Below, piece after piece: positions 1-8,915 of a DNA stretch of 64,000 nt; position 1 is the first letter of the stretch, and every line of letters starts with the position of its first letter. Source of the stretch: Bin80 sp965203305 (GTDB lineage: Bacteria > Bacteroidota > Rhodothermia > Rhodothermales > Bin80); assembly GCA_965203305.1 (NCBI GenBank), contig OZ241874.1:1054001-1118000 (forward strand). The letters are read 5' to 3'. The notes below the pieces were generated by a model. That model saw only the letters and a program-made list of their open reading frames with translations. It did not search any database and was not told the DNA's origin. The position numbers were made by a program, and so were the translations under genes.

Positions 1-695
1 GAAACGACCTGATACCGGAGACCATTCTCCACAACCAGTTCAGAGACCGGGCGTTCAGGAAGTTCCAGTTCCTCTCGCCAGAATCCCTCGGCATCCCAGG
101 AATCTGCCTGTCGGCTGTTGCGCGGCGAGGTTCCCGGACGGAAATACAGTTTGTAATCTAGGGTGATCTGCTCATTCAGGTATGCTTCCTGGCTGCTCTG
201 GATTGCGCGAATAAAAATGTCCCGTTCGGATGCTTCGGGTGTAGTGGGAGCCGGATCATCAAACAGGCTGAAACTTCCAAAGGGAGAGCGTCGCTGGGGC
301 TGTGGCCGCTGTGCCTGTGCTACAACCGTGATGGAAACCGGAGGGGCGGTGTAGATTTCGCTGCCAATCATCACACTGGCTTCCAGGAACCGGGCATTCC
401 CTTCCCGTTCCGGCATATACTGCCATGTATAGCTTACGCTGCGAGATATGCGTCCATTTGTGATGGACATGCTGGTCGCCCGGGAAGCACTTGAGGACAG
501 GAGCAGAAGGCCTTCGGCATCTGGTGGGGCGGGGGGAATAATGTCAGATGCATCTGCTCCAGAAATTTCCAGGGTATAGGCAACGGTTTCCTCGGATCCG
601 ATCACAGGCGAGGAGACCAGTCCGGAAACGGTCTGTGCGATACAGGAATGCGTCGCAAGTACGAACCCGACCAGAAATAGCGTATGCCGGATCAT
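1..695 (-). CDS. batD: BatD-like aerotolerance protein (N-terminal part, runs off left edge)
   Basis: The start codon is at 695, and about 231 codons are visible before the window ends, so the C-terminus is missing. The first about 20 residues form a secretion signal (basic start, hydrophobic core, then an Ala-Gln cleavage-like site). The rest reads as beta-sandwich repeats of the BatD kind, with two consecutive immunoglobulin-like segments visible. BatD proteins are large periplasmic or membrane-anchored proteins of the Bat operon, linked to aerotolerance and envelope stress in Bacteroidota; the molecular role is not settled. It begins 2 nt after the stop of the TPR gene upstream, as expected for the last gene of the operon. 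The assignment rests on operon position plus fold-like features, not on a catalytic motif. Confidence 0.75.
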   Translation of the reverse strand, partial: MIRHTLFLVGFVLATHSCIAQTVSGLVSSPVIGSEETVAYTLEISGADASDIIPPAPPDAEGLLLLSSSASRATSMSITNGRISRSVSYTWQYMPEREGNARFLEASVMIGSEIYTAPPVSITVVAQAQRPQPQRRSPFGSFSLFDDPAPTTPEASERDIFIRAIQSSQEAYLNEQITLDYKLYFRPGTSPRNSRQADSWDAEGFWREELELPERPVSELVVENGLRYQVV

Positions 696-697
696 GT

Positions 698-1510
698 CTA
701 CCAGTCTTTCGCTACTCGCCTGGGGCGACCTTCTGCTTTTTGCAGCTCTCGCAGGAGTTGCTCTTCCTCATTTTCGAGTGCTTCCAGGATGCGTTCGGCC
801 TGCTCCCGGGTCAGAGGCATTTCTTGTGGTTCGGGCTGCTCTCCTTCCTGTTCCTGCTGCCCGTTTTGTTCTTGATTTTGTTGCTGTTCGTTCTGATCCT
901 CCTTTTGCTGTTCTTCCTCATTCTGCTCTGAATCCTCGTCCTGCTCCGAGTCCTGATTCTGCTGTTCTTCGTTTTCCTGTTGCTGATTTTGTTGCTGTTC
1001 GTTCTGATCCTCCTCTTCCTTCTGCTCATTGTTGTCCTGTTGTTGCTCCTGATTTTGCTGCTCCTGCAGCTGTCGGCTTACAAACTCAAAATTGAACTTG
1101 GCATCTTCATTATTCGGATTTGCCATCAGGGCGGCCTGATAGTGCTCCAGAGCCTGCTCCAGCTGTTGGCTGGTGAATGCGTTGTTCCCGGCGTTGAAAG
1201 CGGTCATCGCGGCAGTATCGTCGTTCGGGGCATATGCGAGAGCCTCTTTGAATGCTCTGTCTGCCTCTTCAAATTTTTCCTGCCGGTGCAGAGTGAGTCC
1301 CAGATTGTTCTGAAGTCCGTGGTAGACCCTGTCGGATTCTTCGGGGAGAGGATACCCCGACAGTCCTTCCTGATAGGCAGTGGCCGCTTCTTCGAACTGA
1401 TCCTGCTTCAGATGTTCATTGCCAGTTCTGCCATGCTGGTTTGCACCGGAACCGGGGACAATCTGAACTGCGGTCAGGAAAATTCCAAAAATCGCACTCA
1501 AAGTAATCAT
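698..1510 (-). CDS. batC: BatC-like TPR protein with Gln/Glu-rich tail
   Basis: 270 aa. An N-terminal hydrophobic segment (residues 1-20) is followed by about three tetratricopeptide repeats (residues 27-147, with the usual small/aromatic spacing). Then comes a long low-complexity stretch of Gln, Glu, Asn and Asp (about residues 148-230). A short conserved helix ends the protein, with ERILEALENEEEQLLREL. This is the layout of BatC/BatE TPR proteins of Bacteroidota aerotolerance operons, thought to scaffold the VWA proteins BatA and BatB in the envelope. Its ATG overlaps the batB stop by one base (TGATG), so translation is probably coupled. The acidic-polar tail should be intrinsically disordered. 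Confidence 0.8.
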   Translation of the reverse strand: MITLSAIFGIFLTAVQIVPGSGANQHGRTGNEHLKQDQFEEAATAYQEGLSGYPLPEESDRVYHGLQNNLGLTLHRQEKFEEADRAFKEALAYAPNDDTAAMTAFNAGNNAFTSQQLEQALEHYQAALMANPNNEDAKFNFEFVSRQLQEQQNQEQQQDNNEQKEEEDQNEQQQNQQQENEEQQNQDSEQDEDSEQNEEEQQKEDQNEQQQNQEQNGQQEQEGEQPEPQEMPLTREQAERILEALENEEEQLLRELQKAEGRPRRVAKDW

Positions 1511-2550
1511 CAGATGGTTTGCCTGTCAGGGGATATGCAGTTTCTGCGAGTCGTCATCGCACCGTCAACACACAGAAGAAGAAGTGCCACAGCAAGTGGC
1601 CACTGATACTTCAGATCATACTCCTCAAACTCCTCTTCGTCCAGGACAGCCTGGTCCAGTTGCGCAAGTGCAGGGATCAACTGGGAGAGAGAGCTGGATG
1701 TACGGGCGACATGAAAATACGCCCCATCAGCGCTCAGTGCCTTTAGTCCGGCCTCTTCCAGTCTGGAGTGTACGATTCGTCCTCTCAGATCACGCTTGTA
1801 CCCGGTACGGTTCCCGTTCGCATTGTATATCGGGATCGGTGCTCCTTCCGCATCCCCCACCCCTGCAGTGAATACCGTGATGCCTTCATCTCGTGCTGCC
1901 ATCAAAATATCATCAAGTTCATCCACATGATTTTCTCCGTCAGATACAATCAGTAATGCCTTTGAGCGTGTGGTTTCCGGGGCAAGGCTGTCTGCACTTG
2001 CATCAAATGCCTGAACAGCCATTCGAACTGCAGCCCCAAAGTCCGTGCCGGGCGTGGCAAGCAGATCGGGATTCGCTATGTCAAGAAACAGTCTCACGGC
2101 ACTGTAATCGGTTGTCAGGGGGCACTGGATGAATGCGTCTCCAGCAAAGATAACTAGTCCAACACGATCTCCCCGGAGTTCACTCAGCATCTTTTTGATT
2201 TCGTTTCGTGCCCGTCCCAGCCGGTTGGGAGCAACATCTTCTGCCAGCATGGAGGCAGACACATCCAGCGCAACGACCAGATCAATTCCTTCCCGCTTGA
2301 CTTCCCGCAACCGGGTACCAATCTGGGGGCCGGCAAGCGAAACTGCCAGCAGGGCGACGGCTGTGACCAGGATAGAAGTTTTGTAGCGTCTTTTTCGTCC
2401 GCTGACACTCCTTGAAAGCCTGCGAACAAGTGCTATGTCACCAAAGCGGGACTGCAGAGCCCGCCGTCTCCAGGCAGCATACAGGCTGAGCAGAATCACG
2501 AGCGGGACCGCCCAGAATGACCACAAGTAGGATTCAAAGAGCCAGGCCAT
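1510..2550 (-). CDS. batB: BatB, VWA-domain membrane protein
   Basis: 346 aa. A hydrophobic segment at residues 5-25 is followed by a basic juxtamembrane stretch and a second TM at about 58-75. A von Willebrand A domain then starts with the MIDAS motif ALDVSASM (DxSxS) and continues with the typical GDRVGLVIFAGDAF and IVSDGENH elements. A C-terminal TM (PLAVALLLLCVDGAM) closes the protein. BatB and its neighbour BatA are paralogous membrane VWA proteins of the Bat operon. Gene borders are TGATG-type one-base overlaps on both sides. The complete MIDAS suggests it still binds a metal. Confidence 0.88.
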   Translation of the reverse strand: MAWLFESYLWSFWAVPLVILLSLYAAWRRRALQSRFGDIALVRRLSRSVSGRKRRYKTSILVTAVALLAVSLAGPQIGTRLREVKREGIDLVVALDVSASMLAEDVAPNRLGRARNEIKKMLSELRGDRVGLVIFAGDAFIQCPLTTDYSAVRLFLDIANPDLLATPGTDFGAAVRMAVQAFDASADSLAPETTRSKALLIVSDGENHVDELDDILMAARDEGITVFTAGVGDAEGAPIPIYNANGNRTGYKRDLRGRIVHSRLEEAGLKALSADGAYFHVARTSSSLSQLIPALAQLDQAVLDEEEFEEYDLKYQWPLAVALLLLCVDGAMTTRRNCISPDRQTI

Positions 2551-3533
2551 CAGGGAAAGCGTCGCAAAAGGGTTGTTGACAGAAGAATTTCGGCAAGTAC
2601 AAAAACAAGGCCGGGAAACAGGAAACGAATATAATGCTCTGAATAGTCTGTATAGATACGCGTTTCAATCTCGGTTTTTTCCAGTTCTCCGATCTGGCTG
2701 TAGATTTCGCGGAGTGCCTGTTCGTTCGTAGCCCGGAAGTACTGCCCTCCTGTTTCCTGCGCAATGGACTGCAGCATGTCTTCGTCAATCTCTACCGGGA
2801 CCATTTGCCGCTGTCTCCCGCCAAAGGGGCGGTCTATGACGAATGGAGCCTCTCCATATGCTCCCACTCCGACAGCATAGATACGCACTCCCAGAGTGGC
2901 AGCAACTTCGGAAGCGGTGACCGGGTCAATTTCTCCGCGATTATTTTGTCCGTCCGTCAGAAGAATGATCACCTTGCTCTCTGCAACGGTGTCCTTCAGC
3001 CGGTTCACGGCTGTCGCCAGTGCTGTACCAATTGCCGTGCCATCCTGAATCACTCCGACCTCTACTTCGGACAGCATGCGCTGAAGAAACTGATAGTCAA
3101 GTGTCAGGGGAGCTTGCGTATAGGCCTTGGCAGCGAACACGATCAGTCCAATCCGGTCGGACACCCTCCCGTCAATGAACTCAGAAGCCACTTCCCGAGC
3201 GGCCTCAAAGCGGTTCGGTTCAAAGTCTTCCGCCCGCATGCTGGTTGATGTATCCAGGACAAGGACGATGTCTACTCCTTCCGCATATCGCTCCTGGGTG
3301 ACTTCCCGAATCTGGGGGCGTGCCAGAGCCAGTATGCAGAGTGCCATCGCACCCATGCGAAGCAGAGGTGGAAGGAAGGAAGCATATACGCGGAGTCCAC
3401 GCGGGGCATTCTCTGCAGCTTTCGTATTGCTGAATACAAGCCCCGGGGTGCGCCGTCTGCGAAGCCATCGCAGAAGTCCATAGGCCGGGACCAGAATCAG
3501 GAGAAGGAGCCACAGGGGCTGGGCAAACTCCAT
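2550..3533 (-). CDS. batA: BatA, VWA-domain membrane protein
   Basis: 327 aa from the ATG at 3533. An upstream in-frame extension is possible to 3683, but it would overlap the preceding gene and lacks homology-like features, whereas MEFAQPLWLLLLILVPAYG is the usual BatA start. TM1 is at residues 6-24 and TM2 at about 55-75. The VWA domain has MIDAS LDTSTSM, followed by VSDRIGLIVFA and ILLTDGQNNRGE. A C-terminal TM lies near residues 305-325. BatA is the first of the two VWA proteins of the operon. Four bases separate it from the upstream gene. Confidence 0.88.
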   Translation of the reverse strand: MEFAQPLWLLLLILVPAYGLLRWLRRRRTPGLVFSNTKAAENAPRGLRVYASFLPPLLRMGAMALCILALARPQIREVTQERYAEGVDIVLVLDTSTSMRAEDFEPNRFEAAREVASEFIDGRVSDRIGLIVFAAKAYTQAPLTLDYQFLQRMLSEVEVGVIQDGTAIGTALATAVNRLKDTVAESKVIILLTDGQNNRGEIDPVTASEVAATLGVRIYAVGVGAYGEAPFVIDRPFGGRQRQMVPVEIDEDMLQSIAQETGGQYFRATNEQALREIYSQIGELEKTEIETRIYTDYSEHYIRFLFPGLVFVLAEILLSTTLLRRFP

Positions 3534-3537
3534 GGGA

Positions 3538-4506
3538 CTAGTCAGCTGTTGCGAGTTCCTCGCTTGCAGCGAGTCGGTCAAACTTGGTTTCAACGCGCCG
3601 GACCACTTGAATGGCTTCATGCAGTGCAGTTCGTCCCTCAGGAATAGAAGGAGTAACATCTGCAAACTTGACCAGATCAGCAAGCGAAAGAATCTGGTCC
3701 AGCTGTCCAGGAACTCCAGAGGGAATCTGGTACTGTGTCGCCGGGCGAGTCAAATTCTGGATGAGTTCCTGTGTTGTGGATTCCAGAGCGGGGATCCGCA
3801 GTCGTTGCTCAATATAGGTACGCAGTGCATCAGAGAGTTCTACGTAAAAGGCCTCCACCTGTGATCTTTCCGCGAGCGGAGTGTTTTCCAGTGCATGCAG
3901 ACGTTCCAGGGCAACGACTGCGGGGGGAGTATCAGAGTCGTCGGGATCGTGGAGGACAGATGGCGCAGGCTGATTTCGTCGCCGGATCATGTACCAGATC
4001 AAAAGGGCTACAATCAGGACTGCCAGTCCGAGGAGTACATACGGCCACAGGGGGCCGACAAACTCAATCGGGGGAGCCATATCCCGAATCCCGGTTGCCT
4101 CCTGCGGAACCATGGACTTTACCAGCAGGACCTGTTCAGCAGTGAATGCCGTAATCGAACTGTCCTCAAATCCGATGGCAATTGGTGCCAGTCGGGCGGT
4201 GTCCAGCGCAAATGTGGTGACTTCGTATACCGCACTGTCCAGGCGAACGTTGGTGTCTACATACCGTGAACCGGCAGATACAAGCTCAGTGGGAACGATA
4301 TCGCCAAACGCAGAGTCAAGGCCCGGGAATGGCGGTACTCCCTCAAACTCGTGCATGGCGATGAGTGTGAGTGTAAAGCGATCTCCTACATAGACACTGT
4401 CTTCGGAGAAGTAGGCCTCTACACGCTGTCCCTGAACTTTTTCAGGACTGGCCATGAGGGTTGTGCCCATCACAGAAAGGAGAGCATACAGATACAGTTT
4501 GCTCAT
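3538..4506 (-). CDS. BatD-like/DUF4381-like membrane protein of the bat operon
   Basis: 322 aa from the ATG at 4506, which overlaps the stop of the DUF58 gene (TGATG). The earlier in-frame ATG at 4569 would sit deep inside that gene and precede the signal peptide, so it is rejected. Residues 1-20 form a signal sequence. Residues 25-160 are a beta-rich periplasmic part that resembles one BatD repeat (VYVGDRFTLTLIAMHEFEG). A TM helix at about 172-195 (LWPYVLLGLAVLIVALLIW) is followed by basic residues. The last about 120 residues are a cytoplasmic helical domain with an FYVELSDALRTYIEQR motif, as seen between DUF58 and BatA genes in many bacteria. The function is unknown; by context it acts with BatA and BatB. 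Confidence 0.75.
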   Translation of the reverse strand: MSKLYLYALLSVMGTTLMASPEKVQGQRVEAYFSEDSVYVGDRFTLTLIAMHEFEGVPPFPGLDSAFGDIVPTELVSAGSRYVDTNVRLDSAVYEVTTFALDTARLAPIAIGFEDSSITAFTAEQVLLVKSMVPQEATGIRDMAPPIEFVGPLWPYVLLGLAVLIVALLIWYMIRRRNQPAPSVLHDPDDSDTPPAVVALERLHALENTPLAERSQVEAFYVELSDALRTYIEQRLRIPALESTTQELIQNLTRPATQYQIPSGVPGQLDQILSLADLVKFADVTPSIPEGRTALHEAIQVVRRVETKFDRLAASEELATAD

Positions 4507-5381
4507 CAGACAATCTGCGCTCTTGCGCGGAAAAACTTTGCCAGCGGGTCTACAAAATCCTCTCCGCATTTGATCGTGACATGATCCACCCGTGCCTGAC
4601 GAAAGAATTTCCGGAGCTGTTCATTTGTGCTTGACGAGGATTGTTTGAAGGAGTCCCGCACGGATCTGCTTCCTGTGTCCAGGATCTGCGACTGGTTTGT
4701 TTCCGGGTCATACAGTGTCACGAGTCCAAGCGGGGGAAGAGCAGCTTCTCGGGGGTCTGTGAGTTCTATGGCAACGGTATCATGCCGTCGTGCTGCCATT
4801 CGCAGGGGCCGCGCAAACCCATCGTCAAGAAAATCGCTCACTATGAGGACAATAGAGCGTCTTCGGATCACGCGAAGAATATGATCCAGTGCAGTCCGCA
4901 GTGCTGTACCGGAGGACTGGGGCTGATGCGCAAACAGATCACGGATGAGGCGAAGCACATGCCGCCGCCCGCTTTTTGGCGGAACAAAGAGTTCAACCTG
5001 ATCGGAAAACAGCAGGAGTCCGACCTTGTCGTTATTCTTGATTGCACTAAAGCCCAGGATTGCGCAGATTTCTGCGGCGACCTCCCGTTTGAATTTTCCC
5101 TGACTGCCAAAATCGCTGGATCCAGAGATGTCCACTACCAGCAGCAGTGTCTGCTCCCGTTCTTCCTCGAAAATTTTAACGAAGGTTTCTCCCGTTCTTG
5201 CAGTCACATTCCAGTCAATACTGCGAATATCATCTCCAACCTGATACGGGCGGACTTCGGAAAATTCCATCCCGCGACCTTTGAAGGCAGAATGATATTC
5301 GCCGCCGAACACATTGTTGACCAGGCCTTTTGTTCGTATTTCGATTCGCCGAATTTTGGCGAACAGTTCGCGTGGAATCAT
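4506..5381 (-). CDS. DUF58 family protein of the bat operon
   Basis: 291 aa, full length for the family. The DUF58 signature is clear: G..GMEFSEVRPYQVGDDIR followed by IDWNVTARTGETFVKIFEEE, then a VWA-like core with LLVVDISGSSDFG. DUF58 proteins normally pair with a MoxR-type AAA+ ATPase and precede batA and batB, and they are thought to help assemble or load metalloprotein or VWA complexes. Here it is the first gene of the visible operon. No MoxR gene lies upstream in this window, which is unusual. The start is placed at 5381, with MIPRELFAKIRRIEI being the normal N-terminus. Confidence 0.88.
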   Translation of the reverse strand: MIPRELFAKIRRIEIRTKGLVNNVFGGEYHSAFKGRGMEFSEVRPYQVGDDIRSIDWNVTARTGETFVKIFEEEREQTLLLVVDISGSSDFGSQGKFKREVAAEICAILGFSAIKNNDKVGLLLFSDQVELFVPPKSGRRHVLRLIRDLFAHQPQSSGTALRTALDHILRVIRRRSIVLIVSDFLDDGFARPLRMAARRHDTVAIELTDPREAALPPLGLVTLYDPETNQSQILDTGSRSVRDSFKQSSSSTNEQLRKFFRQARVDHVTIKCGEDFVDPLAKFFRARAQIV

Positions 5382-5997
5382 GGGGAGTCAAAGCTTCCAC
5401 AGCGGAGGATGCTTGCCTGAGGAGCTTCTTCCAGAGTCCTTGAATTGAGTTGCTTGAACATTTCCTGGCGTGCTACCTAAAGTGTTACATCTGAGATCAA
5501 AGGGTGTTGCAGGAGACGAGGGGGGTATTCGAGGCTGTTGTTGCCCTTGCCGGGGGAGGTGCACCGGCATTTTCCAGTGGATTATAGCAGGAAGCATTGA
5601 AGACGGGTGCAACGGAAATAGCTGCCCATATGCAGTAAAGGATCATACAGCCGTGTCACTATGCCTAATAACGCAGGAAGGGAGAGAAGTATTGAGAAAC
5701 CCAATACGGGATCCTCTTAATGGTACTGGATGATGTCCAATTTCTGGCAGGGATCGTCAGTTCATGGCAGGAGGTTTGCAGCATCTTTTTTGGCAACAGG
5801 CAGAGGATATAGGATGGGAGCGGAGAGAGTCTATCCTTGTTATTATCCCTTGCTATCATGAGTTCTCTGACTGGAGTATGACGGAAAACACGGATACTTG
5901 CTGTACAGTTGCTCTAGATTCGTATACTGAACGGTGTAACAAGTTGACGGTAGAGAAGCCTCAAGGAGTTTGCCATCCTCCAAGAGTTTGACTAAGC
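5382..5997. other. Gene-poor intergenic stretch
   Basis: No reading frame here resembles a protein family on either strand. Short open frames are interrupted and lack typical codon patterns. The bat operon promoter (minus strand) should lie near the right side of 5382-5480, but I cannot point to convincing -33/-7 elements. A moxR gene, often found at this position, is absent. Confidence 0.5.
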
Positions 5998-6785
5998 ATG
6001 AAATCTGGAACTGCATCCCCCGAAACTTCTTTATTCGCTGATGCAGCCGAAAACGAGGCATCTTCCTCGAAGCGGAAGTCATCAGGAAACGGGGTGTTTT
6101 CGAGTGTGCGAGATGTGCAGCCACCGCAGATTGATATTCCACATGGCTGACAGGTCAATGTGCAGCAGAAGATGGATGGACTGGATTTGCTAGCAAAGTT
6201 GAGTGAGGATTGCGTGCCTGCTGTATTCTTTGATCCTCAGTATAGAGGAGTTTATGACATGATGAAGTATGGCAACGAAAGCACTAGTCGGGATCATGTC
6301 TGGGTAGCACTTCCCTAGATGCCAGAAGAGACGATCATCAGGTTTATTGCGGAAATCTCGCGAATTTTGATTTCGTACGGGCATTTGTTCTTGTGGGTGG
6401 ACAAGTTTCACTTGTGTCAGGATTTTCAAACCTGGATAGAAAAGACAGAACTGAATGTGGTTGATATGGTAACTTGGGACAAGGACAGAATCGGTTTGGG
6501 GTACCGAACACATCACAGAAGCGAATTTTGCATCGTTATCCCAAAAAAATCCAAAACGGGTAAAGGGACACTGGACTCACCGCAACATTCCTGATGTATG
6601 GCGAGAGCGGATTGTCAACAAGGAGCATATTCACTCCAAGCCTGTCAGGCTACAGAAAGCTCCTCATAGAAGCCGTCACAAACAAGGAAGATTTGATTGT
6701 AGATCCTGCGGCCGGAGCATATTCTGTTCTTGAAGCATGTAGAGAGACGGGACGAAAATTTCTGGGATGTGATATCCTGCGATAG
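5998..6785 (+). pseudogene. Decayed site-specific DNA methyltransferase
   Basis: Pieces of one protein are recognisable in two frames. From the ATG at 5998 the frame runs to a TGA at 6148-6150, continues in frame with a catalytic-loop-like FFDPQYRG, meets a TAG at 6316-6318, then goes on with HLFLWVDKFHLC, DMVTWDKDRIGLGYRT and SEFCIVIPKK. Near 6560 the homology shifts by one frame (NIPDVWRERIVNKEHIHSKP). It shifts again near 6660 into KLLIEAVTNKEDLIVDPAAG and RETGRKFLGCDI, the SAM-binding motif region at the C-terminus. This order (DPxY-like motif first, DPxxG later) is that of beta-class amino-methyltransferases. Two stops and two frameshifts make an active enzyme very unlikely. It sits 3 nt before a nuclease gene and was probably its modification partner. 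Confidence 0.72.
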
Positions 6786-6788
6786 TTG

Positions 6789-7475
6789 ATGGCAAAGCTG
6801 GCAGATGTAAAAGGACGCTCACAGAACAAGCTGTACGAGGGTGCATATTACAGGTGTTTTGGTGACATACAGCTGAGCAGACTTCTAAGTCGGGTCCAGT
6901 CTCTCATCATTAAAAACGGACATGAGCTGGAGCGCATGGTCGCTGAATATGGAGGCGAGCACGGAATTTTAGTGGATAATCTTGACAGGCTGCTGTTGGA
7001 GGAGGAAGTAAAGAAGGGGCTGTATCTGGTCGAAAAAAAAGTGATCAGGGAATCAAACCCCTTGGAGTCTGGAGGGATTGCACCTGATTTTCTTGTGTTC
7101 CGCTGCTGGGACTCCTCCCAAGAATGCTATGTAACTGAACTGAAGGACGGACATGAATTTGGTGTAAAATCGTCCATTATGGAGGAAAGTAATCTGCGGA
7201 AGTTCTCTGAGGCAAACAAAGAACAGCTGCATTCCTGGGCTATTCACTGGAAAATTGTGGGGTTCAATGCACAGACCAAAGACGAGATTATTGAAGGCTT
7301 TAAGCGCAAAATTGATGATACAGTAGCCATGACGGGGGCGGAATTTTGCGAGCTTCTGGGGCTTGACTATGGGCTGATACAATCTCAAAGAGCACTTGAC
7401 CGTGAAGGAAATCTGCAGGAGTTTATAGAGGAGCTAGGCGAGATTGATGTGGTCAGAGAGCAGTTCGGGATATAG
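6789..7475 (+). CDS. Putative type II restriction endonuclease (PD-(D/E)xK type)
   Basis: 228 aa from the ATG at 6789 (a TTG at 6786 is also possible). The middle of the protein has the layout of a PD-(D/E)xK nuclease: APDFLVFRCW followed about 15 residues later by YVTELKDG, giving the acidic residue, the E and the K of the active site. The N-terminal half is helical. The frame is intact from start to stop, unlike the methyltransferase just upstream. A nuclease directly behind a methyltransferase is the standard type II restriction-modification arrangement. I do not recognise the recognition specificity. An intact nuclease with a destroyed methylase would normally be toxic, so it may be silent or inactive, or the sites may be protected by another methylase. 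Confidence 0.6.
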   Translation: MAKLADVKGRSQNKLYEGAYYRCFGDIQLSRLLSRVQSLIIKNGHELERMVAEYGGEHGILVDNLDRLLLEEEVKKGLYLVEKKVIRESNPLESGGIAPDFLVFRCWDSSQECYVTELKDGHEFGVKSSIMEESNLRKFSEANKEQLHSWAIHWKIVGFNAQTKDEIIEGFKRKIDDTVAMTGAEFCELLGLDYGLIQSQRALDREGNLQEFIEELGEIDVVREQFGI

Positions 7476-7630
7476 CTCGCGTACCAAAAATGAGTCAAAA
7501 AGGTATATCATGGACTCGTCCCATGAATGATTTTAATCAGAGAATCCTGGAATACCCCTAGCTCAACGGGTCGTGAACCCTATCAGCCGTATCAGAGTTT
7601 GACACCAGCATAACATTCCACAACAGCCTC

Positions 7631-8217
7631 ATGAAAATTCTTTCTCTGTTCTTCGTTTCTCTGTTCCTGTCTGTTTTTTCGGTTCCTGTGGAGAATCCTT
7701 CTCGTGGTCAATTGACGGGGCACACTCCAGTATTTCGTTCAAGGTGCGTCATCTGGGAATTTCCAATGTCCGTGGTGAGTTTCGCGACTATGATGCTGAA
7801 ATCATGATGGATGGGACCGATTTGAGTACTCTGTCGGTAAACGCTACCATTGAAACCCAGAGTGTAGATACCGGAAATGAGCGTCGGGACGGTCATCTGC
7901 GTTCGGATGATTTTTTTGGATCCGAAGAGTTTCCGTCAATTACATTTGTCAGCACAGGTGTCGGCGAGGTCAAGGACAACAAATTTCATCTGACGGGAGA
8001 CCTTACCATTAGAGATGTCACAAAATCTGTGTCGCTGGATAGCGAGTTCCTGGGGTTGGCTTCCATGGGAGACTCAGAGCGTTCCGGGTTTGAGGCAACG
8101 GCAACCGTCAACCGTAAAGACTTTAATCTGACCTGGGATCGGCTGACCGAAGCAGGAGGCGTGGTTGTGGGGCATGATGTTGAGATCAGACTGGAACTGC
8201 AACTGATTAAAGACTGA
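7631..8217 (+). pseudogene. YceI-family lipid-binding protein with apparent frameshift after the signal peptide
   Basis: The mature domain is a typical YceI lipocalin-like barrel: WSIDGAHSSISFKVRHLG from 7705, then NVRGEF, MDGTDLSTLSVNATIET, RDGHLRSDDFF, FPSITFVST and NFTLTWDR-like NRKDFNLTW. It ends at 8217. A good secretion signal (MKILSLFFVSLFLSVFSVPV) begins at the ATG at 7631, but in a different frame from the barrel. No ATG, GTG or TTG lies in the barrel frame between 7621 and the WSID segment. A one-base change between about 7690 and 7705 would join them. Either the gene is broken or this is a sequencing/assembly error. YceI proteins are periplasmic and bind isoprenoid lipids. Confidence 0.75.
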
Positions 8218-8225
8218 TAGCCCCC

Positions 8226-8915
8226 ATGCGTGTGGGTGTCATCGTCTTTCCGGGATCGAATTGCGACCATGATGCTTATCATGTTTCCCGGCATGTGTTT
8301 GATCTTGAAACGACCTTTATCTGGCACAAGGAGCGTCATCTTCCCGTACTGGACTTGGTGATCGTCCCTGGAGGATTCTCCTATGGCGATTACCTCCGGG
8401 CAGGAGCGGTTGCCCGCTTCTCGCCTGTCATGGACAGCGTCGTTCGTTTTGCGGATCAGGGAGGGCTGGTACTCGGAATTTGCAATGGATTCCAGATTTT
8501 GTGCGAATGTGGACTCCTGCCCGGAGTGCTGCTTCGTAATGCGTCCGTTCGATTTGTCTGCAAATGGGTTTACCTGCGGACAGACAATGCAGAAACTCCA
8601 TTTACGGATGCGATGGAGCTCGAGCAGATTCTGAAACTTCCCGTCGCCCACGGTGAGGGGAACTACTTTATGGAAGCTCCTGAACTGGTGGAGCTGGAGC
8701 GCAATGGACAGGTTGTGTTTCGCTATACAACCCCGGCAGGCAAGGTTACGCCGGAGGCGAATCCGAATGGATCAGCCAATAACATCGCAGGAATTGTGAA
8801 CCGGGAAGGGAATGTGCTAGGCATGATGCCGCACCCCGAACGTGCGGCAGAGAACGCACTGGGGGGAGATGATGGTGGCGTGTTATTTCGGAGTCTCATG
8901 GAGGTCTGTTCCTGA
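8226..8915 (+). CDS. purQ: Phosphoribosylformylglycinamidine synthase subunit PurQ
   Basis: 229 aa, the usual size for PurQ. It is a class I glutamine amidotransferase that supplies ammonia to PurL in step four of purine synthesis. The nucleophile is Cys86 in LGICNGFQ, and the catalytic His203 and Glu205 lie in GMMPHPERAAE. The N-terminus (VGVIVFPGSNCDHDA) and VIVPGGFSYGDYLRAGA are also diagnostic. A separate PurQ implies a small PurL plus PurS rather than the fused enzyme. It starts 8 nt after the yceI stop and its TGA overlaps the rhomboid ATG (TGATG). Confidence 0.97.
   Translation: MRVGVIVFPGSNCDHDAYHVSRHVFDLETTFIWHKERHLPVLDLVIVPGGFSYGDYLRAGAVARFSPVMDSVVRFADQGGLVLGICNGFQILCECGLLPGVLLRNASVRFVCKWVYLRTDNAETPFTDAMELEQILKLPVAHGEGNYFMEAPELVELERNGQVVFRYTTPAGKVTPEANPNGSANNIAGIVNREGNVLGMMPHPERAAENALGGDDGGVLFRSLMEVCS

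Noticed and set aside
811..1029. Arg/Lys/Ser-rich open frame inside batC
   Set aside because: It is a frame-shifted reading of the CAG/GAA-rich tail of the TPR protein.
5470..5991. Short plus-strand open frames in the gene-poor stretch
   Set aside because: Composition is Cys/Arg-rich and erratic, with no ribosome site or family resemblance.
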